From positions 1,302,001 through 1,366,000 of the forward strand of contig JAALGY010000028.1 of assembly GCA_032358165.1 (NCBI GenBank): DNA of 64,000 bases, written 5' to 3'. The DNA is from Diplosphaera chodatii (Eukaryota > Chlorophyta > Trebouxiophyceae > Prasiolales > Stichococcaceae). The first letter of the stretch is position 1, and the number at the start of each line of letters is the position of its first letter. Below are positions 35,232-46,894 of this stretch, one piece after another. The position numbers were made by a program, and so were the translations under genes. Under the pieces are notes generated by a model that was given only the letters and a program-made list of their open reading frames with translations, did no database searches and was not told the DNA's origin.

Positions 35232-35575
35232 TCCTCATGGATGAGGCGCATATGGTCTGGGGGTGTCCAACCCTAGTGGATCAGAGGGTGCAGCATTCGG
35301 AGCTGTTTGAAGACAGCAACATCACATCAGTGGCAGACTTTATGCAGCAGGATGCCGGGCAACTGGCAGCCTTTTTGCGGGGTTGTCATGATCAATGTGC
35401 AGAGTTGGAGGTGTGTGCATCCAACCGGGTTGAGTGGAACCATTCTGTCAGCGGGGAGTGAACGGTTTCGTACACGACTCGCTGTGCATGTTGCTCTGGG
35501 TTTTTCCGCCAGAGCCTGTGGCTAGGCCAAAATGGCCCACCACCAGTATGTAATCAATGTCAATGTCAATGTCAA
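35232..35575 (+). mobile_element. 5'-truncated LINE, C-terminal coding end plus 3' end
   Basis: Begins inside the zinc-motif region (DEAHMVWGCP), ends in the shared 3' hairpin and a (TCAATG)n tail. Carries a variant C-terminus in which the usual Asp stop has become an extension (VEWNHSVSGE). Confidence 0.8.
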
Positions 35576-35851
35576 TGTCATCGGGACTATTGCCTTTCGC
35601 TGGTCTCATGGGCCCTGCATTCCCTTGTGGTTTCAGTGTCCTCCATCTACATGTTTCGAACACCTGATGTTTGACGTGATATTCATTCGCCGCTCTCATG
35701 TTGACATGTGAGAAGCCGCATTGTGCCGCAGACTACCTTGCTACTGAGCTTGGTTCTGGTCTGGACGCCCTTTGTAAAAAAACAAACAAACAAACAAACA
35801 AACAAACAAACAAACAAACAAACAAACAAACAAACAAACAAACAAACAAAC
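35575..35851 (+). mobile_element. (CAAA)n-tailed short retroelement
   Basis: Starts at TCATCGGGACTATTGCC and ends in about nineteen AAAC units (35776-35851). The same sequence occurs with clean target duplications at 53767-54079. No coding capacity. Confidence 0.75.
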
Positions 35852-36008
35852 AGCCAGCATCAGCCTTCACCTTCGCCTTCACTTTCAAGCCCACTCTTTC
35901 AAGCCCATTCACCCTTCGTCGTTCGCACCCTCATCGAGAAGGCCAAGGCAGATAAGCAGCCTTGGCTAGGCCAAAATGGCCCACCACCAGTATGTAATCA
36001 ATGTCAAT

Positions 36009-36860
36009 GCCTGTTGGGGGAGCTTGGGCGGTTCCCAGTGGCGCACACGGCAACGCTGGCCATCTGCCGGTTCTGGAACCGGCTGGTCGCAATGCCGGAC
36101 ACCCGCCTCACCAAGCAGGCATTCCTGGAGAACTGTGCTCTGGCCACACGGCCGGGGCGCAGCACCAGCAGCTCAGCATGCTGGGCTGCCCAGGTGTGTT
36201 CGTTCCTGCACTTCATGTCACCCATCGTTGACGGCGTGCCGCAGCGCATTGACACATCTGTTGTCACTGCTCACCTGCAGCGCCGCACCTTCGATGCTGT
36301 GAATGGCAGCGACTTGCACAAAGTGCGTGAGTGGCTGGGAGTCAGGGGCCCTGTGAACAGTGACAACTACCAGTTGGCCGGCTACTTGCAGGCAGTTGCC
36401 TCCAAGACCGGTCGTCGGCGGTTAGCACAGTTTCGCATGGGCAGTCACATGCTGGGGGTGGAGACAGGGAGGTGGCAGCGGCTGCCGCGGGCAGAGCGGC
36501 TGTGTCAGCGGTGTAACTGCGGCGTGGTGGATGATGAGGCGCATATGGTCTGGGGGTGTCCAGCCCTAGTAGATCAGAGGGTGCAGCATTCGGAGCTGTT
36601 TGAGGACAGCAACATCACATCAGTGGCGGACTTCATGCAGCAGAATGCCGGGCAACTGGCAGCCTTTTTGCGGGGTTGTCATGATCAATGTGCAGAGTTG
36701 GAGGGGTGTGCATCCAACCGGGATTGAGTGGAACCATTCTGTCAGCGGGGAGTGCACGGTTTCGTACACGACTCGTTGTGCATGTTGCTCTGGGTTTTTT
36801 TTCCGCCAGAGCCTGTGGCTAGGCCAAAATGGCCCACCACCAGTATGTAATCAATGTCAA
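36009..36860 (+). mobile_element. 5'-truncated LINE copy (C-terminal half) with tail
   Basis: Opens at LGELGRFPVAHT, directly after the hexamer tail of the preceding fragment, and runs to the CASNRD stop at 36727 and the 3' hairpin and tail by 36860. The hairpin loop here has eight T residues instead of the usual five. The preceding ATG in the tail of the upstream fragment gives an ORF that reads into this copy. Confidence 0.8.
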
Positions 36861-37821
36861 TGTCACATCTGACGTCCACACCGCTTCTACGCTCACACAG
36901 CCACTCAGCACCATCTTCATCGTCATCAAACGCAAGCGCGCAAACGGAAAGTCCACAGTCGCCGCCTCCGACCCCCAAACCCCTCAGCACGCCTCCACAG
37001 CCAGCCCCCTCAACGCCGTCTCCTACGGTTCTACGCCTTCACCATCACCTTCAACATCTTCTACATCGTCATAGGAGCCGCCTGCAGCCGGCCCTGCGTT
37101 GCTAGCCGGACTTCGGGGGCAGTTCGGTTTGGCCGATCAGCAGGGATCCCGCAGCACAGCGGTTTCGGAAACCGCCTTCACAGCCTGGCCGGCGTCGCCA
37201 CAGCTCTGCAGCCATCACGCACGGTGTCATGCTACGCTCTGACAGCCGTTAGCCCGCCATCAGCCTTCACAGCAGCCGCTTCAGCCGCCTGCGCCGCATG
37301 CGCGACTGCGCCGCTGCAGGCTTGGTCACCCTGTAGCAGCCAGGCGCACGTTCAGCGTTCAGCGGCGTACAGCATCCATCTACGCAGCTTCAGCAGCGCC
37401 TCGGCTCTTGTTCGATCCAGTTTGCAACGCTTTGGGGGAGCCGCTTCAGACTGGCGTCCGGCATCAGCTGCGCCGCCTTGCCATCGACAGCCGACATTCA
37501 CAGACCTTTTTTCTCAGACTGCAGATGCACATACTCGCGACTGTGTCACATCGTCATACCAGCGTGTGCTGCCTCCTCAGCCATGCAGCTTCACCAACCC
37601 TACCCTCTAACCCGCTCAAACTGCTTGCAAGTCTTGCGAGCAGACTCATCACACACACATCACCCTTCTGCTGCAATTTCGCAGCAATCGCACCTCGTTT
37701 GAGGCCATTGCACCTCGTTTGAGGCGTCCCATACTCATTCCAACCACCCAATCTGTGTCACACTCACCCTGCAGCAGCGTCCCAAGCTGCAACCATCCAG
37801 ATACCTTCTATACATCACAAC

Positions 37822-40051
37822 ATGACGATCTGCACGCGCTCGTTCTCTGACGTTGTGTGCTCGACAGATGCGGCGATGGACTGGGCGACGGTTGCATCAC
37901 TGAGTGACGTGACCGAACTCCGGAAGATCGCCAAACGTTACAACGTATCTGTTCGCAGGGGTGCCAACGCAGAAACAGTTCGTTGCCAGATACACGCCGT
38001 CATGGAGCCGATGGACGGCATTGCGGACGCTGCACTTGCAGAGTTTTCGGTGTCGGACTCCAGCGCCGATTTGACGCAGCAGTCCTGCACGCTTACTGCG
38101 GCACCCATCAGCGAGGCCTATACAGAGCCTGCTGCTCAGCAGCGGCCACCAAGGGGCCCCCTGCACTCTCACGCATGCGTGCATGCCACTGCAGTTGGTG
38201 CTGACCAGGATCACGTGACTGCCCAGACTGCCCAGGGTGATCCCAGTGCAGGCTGTGCAGTCCCACAGCCCTCGTCTAACGCAGCCATTGCGCCATACTT
38301 GCACAGGATTGCGGCTCTTGAGGCCCAGCTGAAGCAGTCGAAGCTCGAGGCAGCAACATATCAGCAAGCGGCACTGCCATTGACATTGACATTGATTACG
38401 TACTGGTGGTGGGCCATTTTGGCCTAGCCACAGGCTCTGGCGGAAAAAACCCAGAGCAACATGCACAGCGAGTCGTGTACGAAACCGTTCACTCCCCGCT
38501 GACAGAATGGTTCCACTCAACCCGGTTGGATGCACACCCCTCCAACTCTGCACATTGATCATGACAACCCCGCAAAAAGGCTGCCAGTTGCCCGGCATCC
38601 TGCTGCATAAAGTCTGCCACTGATGTGATGTTGCTGTCTTCAAACAGCTCCGAATGCTGCACCCTCTGATCCACTAGGGTTGGACACCCCCAGACCATAT
38701 GCGCCTCATCATCCACCACGCCGCAGCTACACCGCTGACACAGCCGCTCTGCCCGCGGCAGCCGCTGCCACCTCCCTGTCTCCACCCCAAGCATGTGACT
38801 GCCCATGCGAAACTGTGCTAACCGCCGACGACCGGTCTTGGAGGCGACTGCCTGCAAGTAGCCGGCCATCTGGTAGTTGTCACTGTTCACAGGGCCCCTG
38901 ACTCCCAGCCACTCACGCACTTTGCGCAAGTCGCTGCCATTCACAGCATCGAAGGTGCGGCGCTGCAGGTGTGCAGTGACAACAGATGTGTCAATGCGCT
39001 GCGGCACGCCGTCAACGATGGGTGACATGAAGTGCAGGAACGAACACACCTGGGCAGCCCAGCATGCTGAGCTGCTTGTGCTGCGCCCCGGCCGGGTGGC
39101 CAGAGCACAGTTCTCCAGGAATGCCTGCTTGGTGAGGCGGGTGTCCGGCATTGCGACCAGCCGGTTCCAGAACCGGCAGATGGCCAGCGTTGCCGTGCAG
39201 CAATGCCAGTCAGTCAAGCTTGTGATACATCTGCAGCAGCCACAGTTAACAGCAACAGCCCGGAGCAGCAGACGGCACCGGCCACGCATGCAGCCCCAGA
39301 GCAGCATGCAGCGACAGCGCCAGCAGCTCCCAGCAGCCAGCCTGCAACACCAGCAACGGCACCAGCAGCAACATTGCCACAGCAGCCAGCAGCAACCAGC
39401 CGGCCCAGCATTGACCCAAAGCAGCAGCCGCGGCTTCCAGCGCGCAGCAGCAGCTCTGGGTCAGCAGCGTGGGTTTTCAGCGGCCTGGATTTTGCAGCAG
39501 GCAGCAGCAGCGATGCTGCCGCAGCGGCAGTACAGGGTTTCTGCACCAACAAGCTTTGCTTGCAAGATGCTGCACAGCATGTCACTGTGATGCGTGTCAG
39601 CAAGCAGAAGACCGGCCTGGCTGTTGTCAGCATCGATGATGCTGTGTTTGTGCGCAGGATGTGCAGCGCCAAAGCGCGCCTTCCCCGCACTTGCGGAGTG
39701 TCTATCTTTGAGAGCGTGGCACCGCAGCGTCGTGACGCAGCGGCACAGCTGCGCAGGAGTCAGCACCAGGCAGCCCAAGATGCAGCTCCAGTGGCGAACG
39801 CACGCCGCGCAGCCGCGGATGCTGTGCAATTTGCACAGCAGCACCTCGCGCCGCGCCGGCAGCGGCGGCCAAGCGCTCTTGGCCCTCACCCTGCTGCTAC
39901 TCCCCTTGGCATTGCATCACGCTTTGCTGTGCTGCCTGTTGAGCCCACTTCTCACACATCACCTGGTGGCCCCACACTGGCTGAGGGCACACAACCCTCT
40001 CCAGCAAAGGCGCCAGCCACACCCAAACCCATCTCCAACCATGTCTGCTAG
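37822..40051 (+). pseudogene. LINE ORF1, interrupted
   Basis: ORF1 opens at the ATG at 37822 (MTICTRSFSDVVC), runs to 38376, is interrupted by an 820-bp minus-strand LINE fragment, and resumes at about 39203 to stop at 40051; joining at the TGCC duplication keeps frame. The N-terminal part has VASLSDVTELRKIAKRYNVS, possibly a SAP-like or nucleic-acid-binding helix pair. The middle is Ala/Gln/Pro-rich low complexity. The C-terminal part has VSKQKTGLAVVSIDDAVF, then a basic Gln/Arg-rich stretch. No CCHC knuckle is visible. The product would be about 465 aa. ORF1 proteins of LINEs bind element RNA; the assignment rests on its place before ORF2. Confidence 0.65.
38377..39196 (-). mobile_element. 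5'-truncated LINE inserted in ORF1
   Basis: Minus-strand copy starting with the tail (CATTGACATTGACATTG) at 38377 and running through the 3' UTR and the C-terminal coding region up to the FPVAHTATL segment. TGCC flanks the insertion on both sides. Confidence 0.8.
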
Positions 40052-40126
40052 GGGTGTTGGGGCCGGGCTGCGCCCGGCGCAATCCGGTCCCCTAACAGCG
40101 CCCTGTCTGTGCTGAGTGCTGAGAAA

Positions 40127-40144
40127 TGTCAATGTCAATGTCAA
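40127..40144 (+). repeat. (TGTCAA)3 tract inside the start of ORF2
   Basis: Three units of the same hexamer that forms the LINE tail sit just before the endonuclease motif LSLNVQGW, without any adjoining 3' UTR sequence. AATG occurs on both sides. It is 18 bp and so keeps frame. Confidence 0.7.
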
Positions 40145-40350
40145 TGGCTGAGCCTGAACGTCCAGGGCTGGCTGTCCAGAGATGCATCTGCTCTTTCGCA
40201 GGTCATCAAGGCGGCTGACTTCGATGTACTGGCATTCAGCGAGACGTGGGCGCGTGAGGGGAGCGATGCGCCGGAGCTGGACGGCTTCCCGTCCGTCCTG
40301 CACCTGCCGCGCAGCCGGCGTCAGCAGCGTGGCGGCGCACGTGGCGGCAT

Positions 40351-43300
40351 TGCTGTTGGGTCTCTGTTGGCAAAACTATATGCTTGCATGCTTAACGAAA
40401 AGCTTATGAGGTGGACCGAGCAGCACCAGCTGCGCGCACGCGGACAGGCGGGCTTCCGCAAGGACCACCGCACCACCGATCAAACCTTCGTCGTTCGCAC
40501 CCTCATCGAGAAGGCCAAGGCAGATAAGCAGCCTCTGTACTCTTGCTTTGTCGATTTCAAGAAAGCATACGATACTGTACCTCGTGATTTGCTTTGGGAG
40601 AAGCTGCAGCGGATTGGGGTGCATGGGGAGTTTCTGAGGGGGGTGCAGGCACTGTATGCTGATGTGCCAATGGCATTGCAGTTTGAGGGGGGAATGTCCG
40701 ATACATTCCAGAGCACTTTGGGTGTTAAGCAGGGATGTCCACTATCTCCAACCCTTTTCGGGATTTACATTGACGATTTCCAAGCGGAGCTGGAGGCCGC
40801 TGGCGGGGACCTGGACCTGCCCACCCTGTGTGGTGTGCAGGCACCTGCCCTCTTCTATGCAGATGACCTGGACCTGGTGTCCACGTCCGTACGCGGCCTG
40901 CAGGCGCAGCTCGACCTGCTGGAGTCGTACTGCAAGCGCTGGCGCCTCACCGTCAACGTGAAGAAGACAAAGGTCGTGGTGTATGCAGCCCAGGCTGCTG
41001 CACCACCGGTTCTCACCTACATGCATGCTCCCATCGAAGTGCTGGACTCGTTTACCTATCTGGGGGTTGATGTCTCTACTCGTAGTTCTTTTGCTGCCGC
41101 TAGCATCGGCAGAGCGGCCTCCGCCCAGCGCGCCGCACTTGCATTGCAGCATCGTTGCCATGACCTGAGCCTGCATGACCCAGCACTGCAGCTGCATTTG
41201 TTTGATGCACTAGTGCGTCCTGTTATGCTATACGGTGTTGAAACATGGGGACCTGGGGCGTTATGTGGTACTGGCATGGATACTTGTGAGCTTGTTCATC
41301 GGAAGTTCCTTCGGTCTGTTCTTGGCGTGCGCACAGGCACTCCCAACGTGGCGGTGTTGGGGGAGCTTGGGCGGTTCCCAGTGGCGCACACGGCAACGCT
41401 GGCCATCTGCCGGTTCTGGAACCGGCTGGTCGCAATGCCGGACACCCGCCTCACCAAGCAGGCATTCCTGGAGAACTGTTTCGGGTCTAGTTCCGTGCGG
41501 GACCAACCCACCCCACCCTATGCAAGTGGTTGCCTCGGCAATCTGCCCTCCATTGTTTGTGTATATAAGTCGTTGAAAAACGCAATACACAAACAGCCTT
41601 CCGGTCAAAGGTTCTCTTTTCCATCGCTATTTGCAACTTCCCTTACCGCTTTCCATTCCACTGTGCTCTGGCCAGCCGGCCGGGGCGCAGCACCAGCAGC
41701 TCAGCATGCTGGGCTGCCCAGGTGTGTTCGTTCCTGCACTTCATGTCACCCATCGTTGACGGCGTGCCGCAGCGCATTGACACATCTGTTGTCACTGCAC
41801 ACCTGCAACGCCGCACCTTCGATGCTGTGAATGGCAGCGACTTGCGCAAAGTGCGTGAGTGGCTGGGAGTCAGGGGCCCTGTGAACGGTGACAACTACCA
41901 GTTGGCCGGCTACTTGCAGGCAGTCGCCTCCAAGACCGGTCGTCGGCGGTTAGCACAGTTTCGCATGGGCAGTCACATGCTGGGGGTGGAGACAGGGAGG
42001 TGGCAGCGGCTGCCGCGGGCAGAGCGGCTGTGTCAGCGGTGTAGCTGCGGCGTGGTGGATGATGAGGCGCATATGGTCTGGGGGTGTCCAGCCCTAGTGG
42101 ATCAGAGGGTGCAGCATTCGGAGCTGTTTGAGGACAGCAACATCACATCAGTGGCAGGCTTTATGCAGCAGGATGCCGGGCAACTGGCAGCCTTTTTGCG
42201 GGGTTGTCACAATCAATGTGCAGAGTTGGAGGGGTGTGCATCCAACCGGGATTGAGTGGAACCATTCTGTCAGCGGGGAGTGAACGGTTTCGTACCCTTA
42301 CCGCTTTCCATTCCACACGACTCGTTGTGCATGTTGCTCTGGGTTTTTCCGCCAGAGCCTGTGGCTAGGCCAAAATGGCCCACCACCAGTATGTAATCAA
42401 TGTCAAATGCCAGGCTGCTGCACCACCGGTTCTCACCTACATGCATGCTCCCATCGAAGTGCTGGACTCGTTTACCTATCTGGGGGTTGATGTCTCTACT
42501 CGTAGTTCTTTTGCTGCCGCTAGCATCGGCAGAGCGGCCTCCGCCCAGCGCGCCGCACTTGCATTGCAGCATCGTTGCCATGACCTGAGCCTGCATGACC
42601 CAGCACTGCAGCTGCATTTGTTTGATGCACTAGTGCGTCCTGTTATGCTATACGGTGTTGAAACATGGGGACCTGGGGCGTTATGTGGTACTGGCATGGA
42701 TACTTGTGAGCTTGTTCATCGGAAGTTCCTTCGGTCTGTTCTTGGCGTGCGCACAGGCACTCCCAACGTGGCGGTGTTGGGGGAGCTTGGGCGGTTCCCA
42801 GTGGCGCACACGGCAACGCTGGCCATCTGCCGGTTCTGGAACCGGCTGGTCGCAATGCCGGACACCCGCCTCACCAAGCAGGCATTCCTGGAGAACTGTG
42901 CTCTGGCCACCCGGCCGGGGCGCAGCACCAGCAGCTCAGCATGCTGGGCTGCCCAGGTGTGTTCGTTCCTGCACTTCATGTCACCCATCGTTGACGGCGT
43001 GCCGCAGCGCATTGACACATCTGTTGTCACTGCACACCTGCAACGCCGCACCTTCGATGCTGTGAATGGCAGCGACTTGCGCAAAGTGCGTGAGTGGCTG
43101 GGAGTCAGGGGCCCTGTGAACGGTGACAACTACCAGTTGGCCGGCTACTTGCAGGCAGTCGCCTCCAAGACCGGTCGTCGGCGGTTAGCACAGTTTCGCA
43201 TGGGCAGTCACATGCTGGGGGTGGAGACAGGGAGGTGGCAGCGGCTGCCGCGGGCAGAGCGGCTGTGTCAGCGGTGTAGCTGCGGCGTGGTGGATGATGA

Positions 43301-43608
43301 GGCGCATATGGTCTGGGGGTGTCCAGCCCTAGTGGATCAGAGGGTGCAGCATTCGGAGCTGTTTGAGGACAGAGTGGCAGGCTTTATGCAGCAGGATGCC
43401 GGGCAACTGGCAGCCTTTTTGCGGGGTTGTCACAATCAATGTGCAGAGTTGGAGGGGTGTGCATCCAACCGGGATTGAGTGGAACCATTCTGTCAGCGGG
43501 GAGTGAACGGTTTCGTACACGACTCGTTGTGCATGTTGCTCTGGGTTTTTCCGCCAGAGCCTGTGGCTAGGCCAAAATGGCCCACCACCAGTATGTAATC
43601 AATGTCAA
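40351..43608 (+). mobile_element. LINE dimer (two 5'-truncated copies head to tail) inserted in the host endonuclease
   Basis: Copy 1 (40351-42403) starts in the reverse transcriptase at GSLLAKLYACML and runs to the 3' end and tail; it holds a truncated SINE at 41480-41659 and a 20-bp SINE scrap in its 3' UTR near 42294. Copy 2 (42404-43608) starts at AAAPPVLTYMHAP directly after that tail and runs to its own 3' end; its zinc-region coding sequence has a small deletion near 43372. Sequence upstream (GGARGGIAV) and downstream (YVADKL) of the dimer belongs to the host. Confidence 0.8.
41480..41659 (+). mobile_element. 5'-truncated SINE-like element
   Basis: Begins TTCGGGTCTAGTTCCG, contains TGTATATAAGTCG, ends GCTTTCCATTCC, and is flanked by ACTGT (41475-41479 and 41660-41664). 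It breaks the reverse-transcriptase ORF of the LINE copy it sits in. Confidence 0.8.
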
Positions 43609-44944
43609 TGTCTACGTCGCCGACAAGCTGGCACCAATGGTAACACACTTGTCGACTGGACCCCAAAACTGCTACGCTCTTTTGAGGTTCGACAAGACCA
43701 TTGGACAGGAGGAGGATGCATACATGTTCGCATGTTACATTCCACCAGAGGGCAGCCCATCATTTGATGGCAAGGGCCCTGCGGTCTGGGAGGCGTTACG
43801 TGAGGAGGTGAGCGCCACCTGCCGCATGGGACATGTGTTTGTTGTTGGAGACCTGAATGCACGCACCAGCACCTGCCCGGACTTTCCGGGATCTGTCGAT
43901 CACCCTGTCACAGAAGAGTTCCTGCCCTCCACTGCCCCTCCTGTGCAGTCACAGCGGCACAGCCGCGACAGCAGGGAGCGGCCCAACAAGTGGGGCAGGG
44001 CTCTGCTTGACATGTGTGTTGAGACATCCCTCAGGATTGCTAACGGTCGTGTCCCAGGAGATGAGGGGGGACAAGTCACTTTTGTTAGCCACAGTCAGGT
44101 GGGCAGCAGCCTGATCGACTATGTGCTTGCAAGTGCTGATGCATTCCCGCTGATTCAATCCCTAACAGTACTCCCTGCTCCCGAGTCGGACCATGCAGCC
44201 TTGCACTTGCTCATCAAGAGGACCACCGCCGCCCAGCAGCCGCTCCCACGTCGCCAGCGCCGCCGCCATCAGCAGCAGCAACCGCAGCAGCCCACGACCC
44301 AGCAGCCCCTGCGCCTCCGCGCAGCGCAGCTGGGAGTGTGGCAGCAGCGCCTGCAGCAGCCTGATGCAGCGGCCCAACTGGTCGACATCGCAGCGGCAGC
44401 TGACGCCGCCCAGGCACCTGATGACATGCATGCTGTGGGCATGCAGTTCGACCACTTTATCGAGACCACGCAGGCTGAGGTGGCTGCAACAGCGCCGGCC
44501 GCCAAGGGGCGGGGGCGTGACCGCAACGCTGTGCCCCGCTGGTGGGACGCTGAACTGGCCCGCGGGCGCCGCGCAGCGCGGCAAGCCGCGCGTCGCGACC
44601 CGCAGTCAGCTGCTGCTCGCGCACTACGCCAGCAGTACCAGCACCTGCTACGCCGCACACAGCGCCAGTGGACCCGCAGTCAGGCTCTTTCTCTCACTGA
44701 AATGGCTCGCTCTACCAACTCCAAAAAGTTCTGGCAGAAGTTCAAACCTGCTAAGAAGCGGTCCTGTCCCATAGCAGATGATGTGATGCTCGAGTCCTTC
44801 CGTAAACTACTGGATGCCCCCACACTTCCATCAAGCACTGCAGGTACCTCGGGTAGTGGTGCTGCGCCACCTTTTGCCGACGGGAGCGAGCTCAACTCGC
44901 CCTTCACAGCCGGCGCCGTGCAAGAGGCTATAGGCTATAGGCTA

Positions 44945-45297
44945 TAGGCTATATGCTGCGGCGTGGTGGATGATGAGGCGCATATGGTCTGGGGGTGTCC
45001 AGCCCTAGTGGATCAGAGGGTGCAGCATTCGGAGCTGTTTGAGGACAGCAACATCACATCAGTGGCAGGCTTTATGCAGCAGGATGCCGGGCAACTGGCA
45101 GCCTTTTTGCGGGGTTGTCACAATCAATGTGCAGAGTTGGAGGGGTGTGCATCCAACCGGGATTGAGTGGAACCATTCTGTCAGCGGGGAGTGAACGGTT
45201 TCGTACACGACTCGTTGTGCATGTTGCTCTGGGTTTTTCCGCCAGAGCCTGTGGCTAGGCCAAAATGGCCCACCACCAGTATGTAATCAATGTCAAT
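44945..45297 (+). mobile_element. Short 5'-truncated LINE with stuttered 5' junction
   Basis: A 3' fragment beginning in the zinc motif (CGVVDDEAHM) and ending in the tail. The host target GGCTATAGG is present before and after; at the 5' junction (44930-44954) the heptamer CTATAGG is repeated about three times. Confidence 0.8.
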
Positions 45298-46344
45298 GTA
45301 TAGGAGCCCTGCGCGGAGGCAAAGCAACGGTGGGGTTGCTCAAATTGGATGCTTTATCTGTTGCAGCGGCGCAGCTTGCACCCTGTCTTGCATGTATTTT
45401 TAACTCGTGTCAACGAGTTGCAGCGTTGCCAAGGAGCTGGGCATTGTGCGGCATCACGCCAATTCATAAGGGGGGCGACACATCTGATCCGGGTAATTAC
45501 CGTGGCATTGCTGTTGGGTCTCTGTTGGCAAAACTATATGCTTGCATGCTTAACGAAAAGCTTATGAGGTGGACCGAGCAGCACCAGCTGCGCGCACGCG
45601 GACAGGCGGGCTTCCGCAAGGACCACCGCACCACCGATCAAACCTTCGTCGTTCGCACCCTCATCGAGAAGGCCAAGGCAGATAAGCAGCCTCTGTACTC
45701 TTGCTTTGTCGATTTCAAGAAGGCATACGATGACATTGACATTGACATTGATTACATACTGGTGGTGGGCCATTTTGGCCTAGCCACAGGCTCTGGCGGA
45801 AAAACCCAGAGCAACATGCACAACGAGTCGTGTACGAAACCGTTCACTCCCCGCTGACAGAATGGTTCCACTCAATCCCGGTTGGATGCACACCCCTCCA
45901 ACTCTGCACATTGATTGTGACAACCCCGCAAAAAGGCTGCCAGTTGCCCGGCATCCTGCTGCATAAAGCCTGCCACTGATGTGATGTTGCTGTCCTCAAA
46001 CAGCTCCGAATGCTGCACCCTCTGATCCACTAGGGCTGGACACCCCCAGACCATATGCGCCTCATCATCCACCACGCCGCAGCTACACCGCTGACACAGC
46101 CGCTCTGCCCGCGGCAGCCGCTGCCACCTCCCTGTCTCCACCCCCAGCATGTGACTGCCCATGCGAAACTGTGCTAACCGCCGACGACCGGTCTTGGAGG
46201 CGACTGCCTGCAAGTAGCCGGCCAACTGGTAGTTGTCACCGTTCACAGGGCCCCTGACTCCCAGCCACTCACGCACTTTGCGCAAGTCGCTGCCATTCAC
46301 AGCATCGAAGGTGCGGCGTTGCAGGTGTGCAGTGACAACAGATG

Positions 46345-46585
46345 GATGGAATGGAAAGCGGTAAGGGAAGTTGCAAATAGCGATGGAAAAGAGAACCTTT
46401 GACCGGAAGGCTGTTTGTGTATTGCGTTTTTCAACGACTTATATACACAAACAATGGAGGGCAGATTGCCGAGGCAACCACTTGCATAGGGTGGGGTGGG
46501 TTGGTCCCGCACGGAACTAGACCCGAAACTTCCGCCACCGTCAGGGATCGAACCGAGTCCCTCACGATGTCCAATGAATGGAAAG
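46345..46585 (-). mobile_element. SINE-like element, full copy
   Basis: About 240 bp, flanked by CAGATG (46339-46344, 46586-46591). Read on the minus strand it starts CTTTCCATTC-ATTGGACATCG, has GGTTCGATCCC (fits the tRNA B box GGTTCGANNCC), TTTCGGGTCTAGTTCC, TGTATATAAGTCG and the end GCTTTCCATTCC. No coding capacity. A tRNA-type promoter is suggested, though no convincing A box was seen. Confidence 0.75.
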
Positions 46586-46714
46586 CAGATGTGTCAATGC
46601 GCTGCGGCACGCCGTCAACGATGGGTGACATGAAGTGCAGGAACGAACACACCTGGGCAGCCCAGCATGCTGAGCTGCTGGTGCTGCGCCCCGGCCGGCT
46701 GGCCAGAGCACAGT

Positions 46715-46894
46715 GGAATGGAAAGCGGTAAGGGAAGTTGCAAATAGCGATGGAAAAGAGAACCTTTGACCGGAAGGCTGTTTGTGTATTGCGTTTTTCA
46801 ACGACTTATATACACAAACAATGGAGGGCAGATTGCCGAGGCAACCACTTGCATAGGGTGGGGTGGGTTGGTCCCGCACGGAACTAGACCCGAA
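46715..46894 (-). mobile_element. SINE-like element, 5'-truncated copy
   Basis: Same truncation point and ACTGT target duplication as the copy at 41480-41659. Confidence 0.8.
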
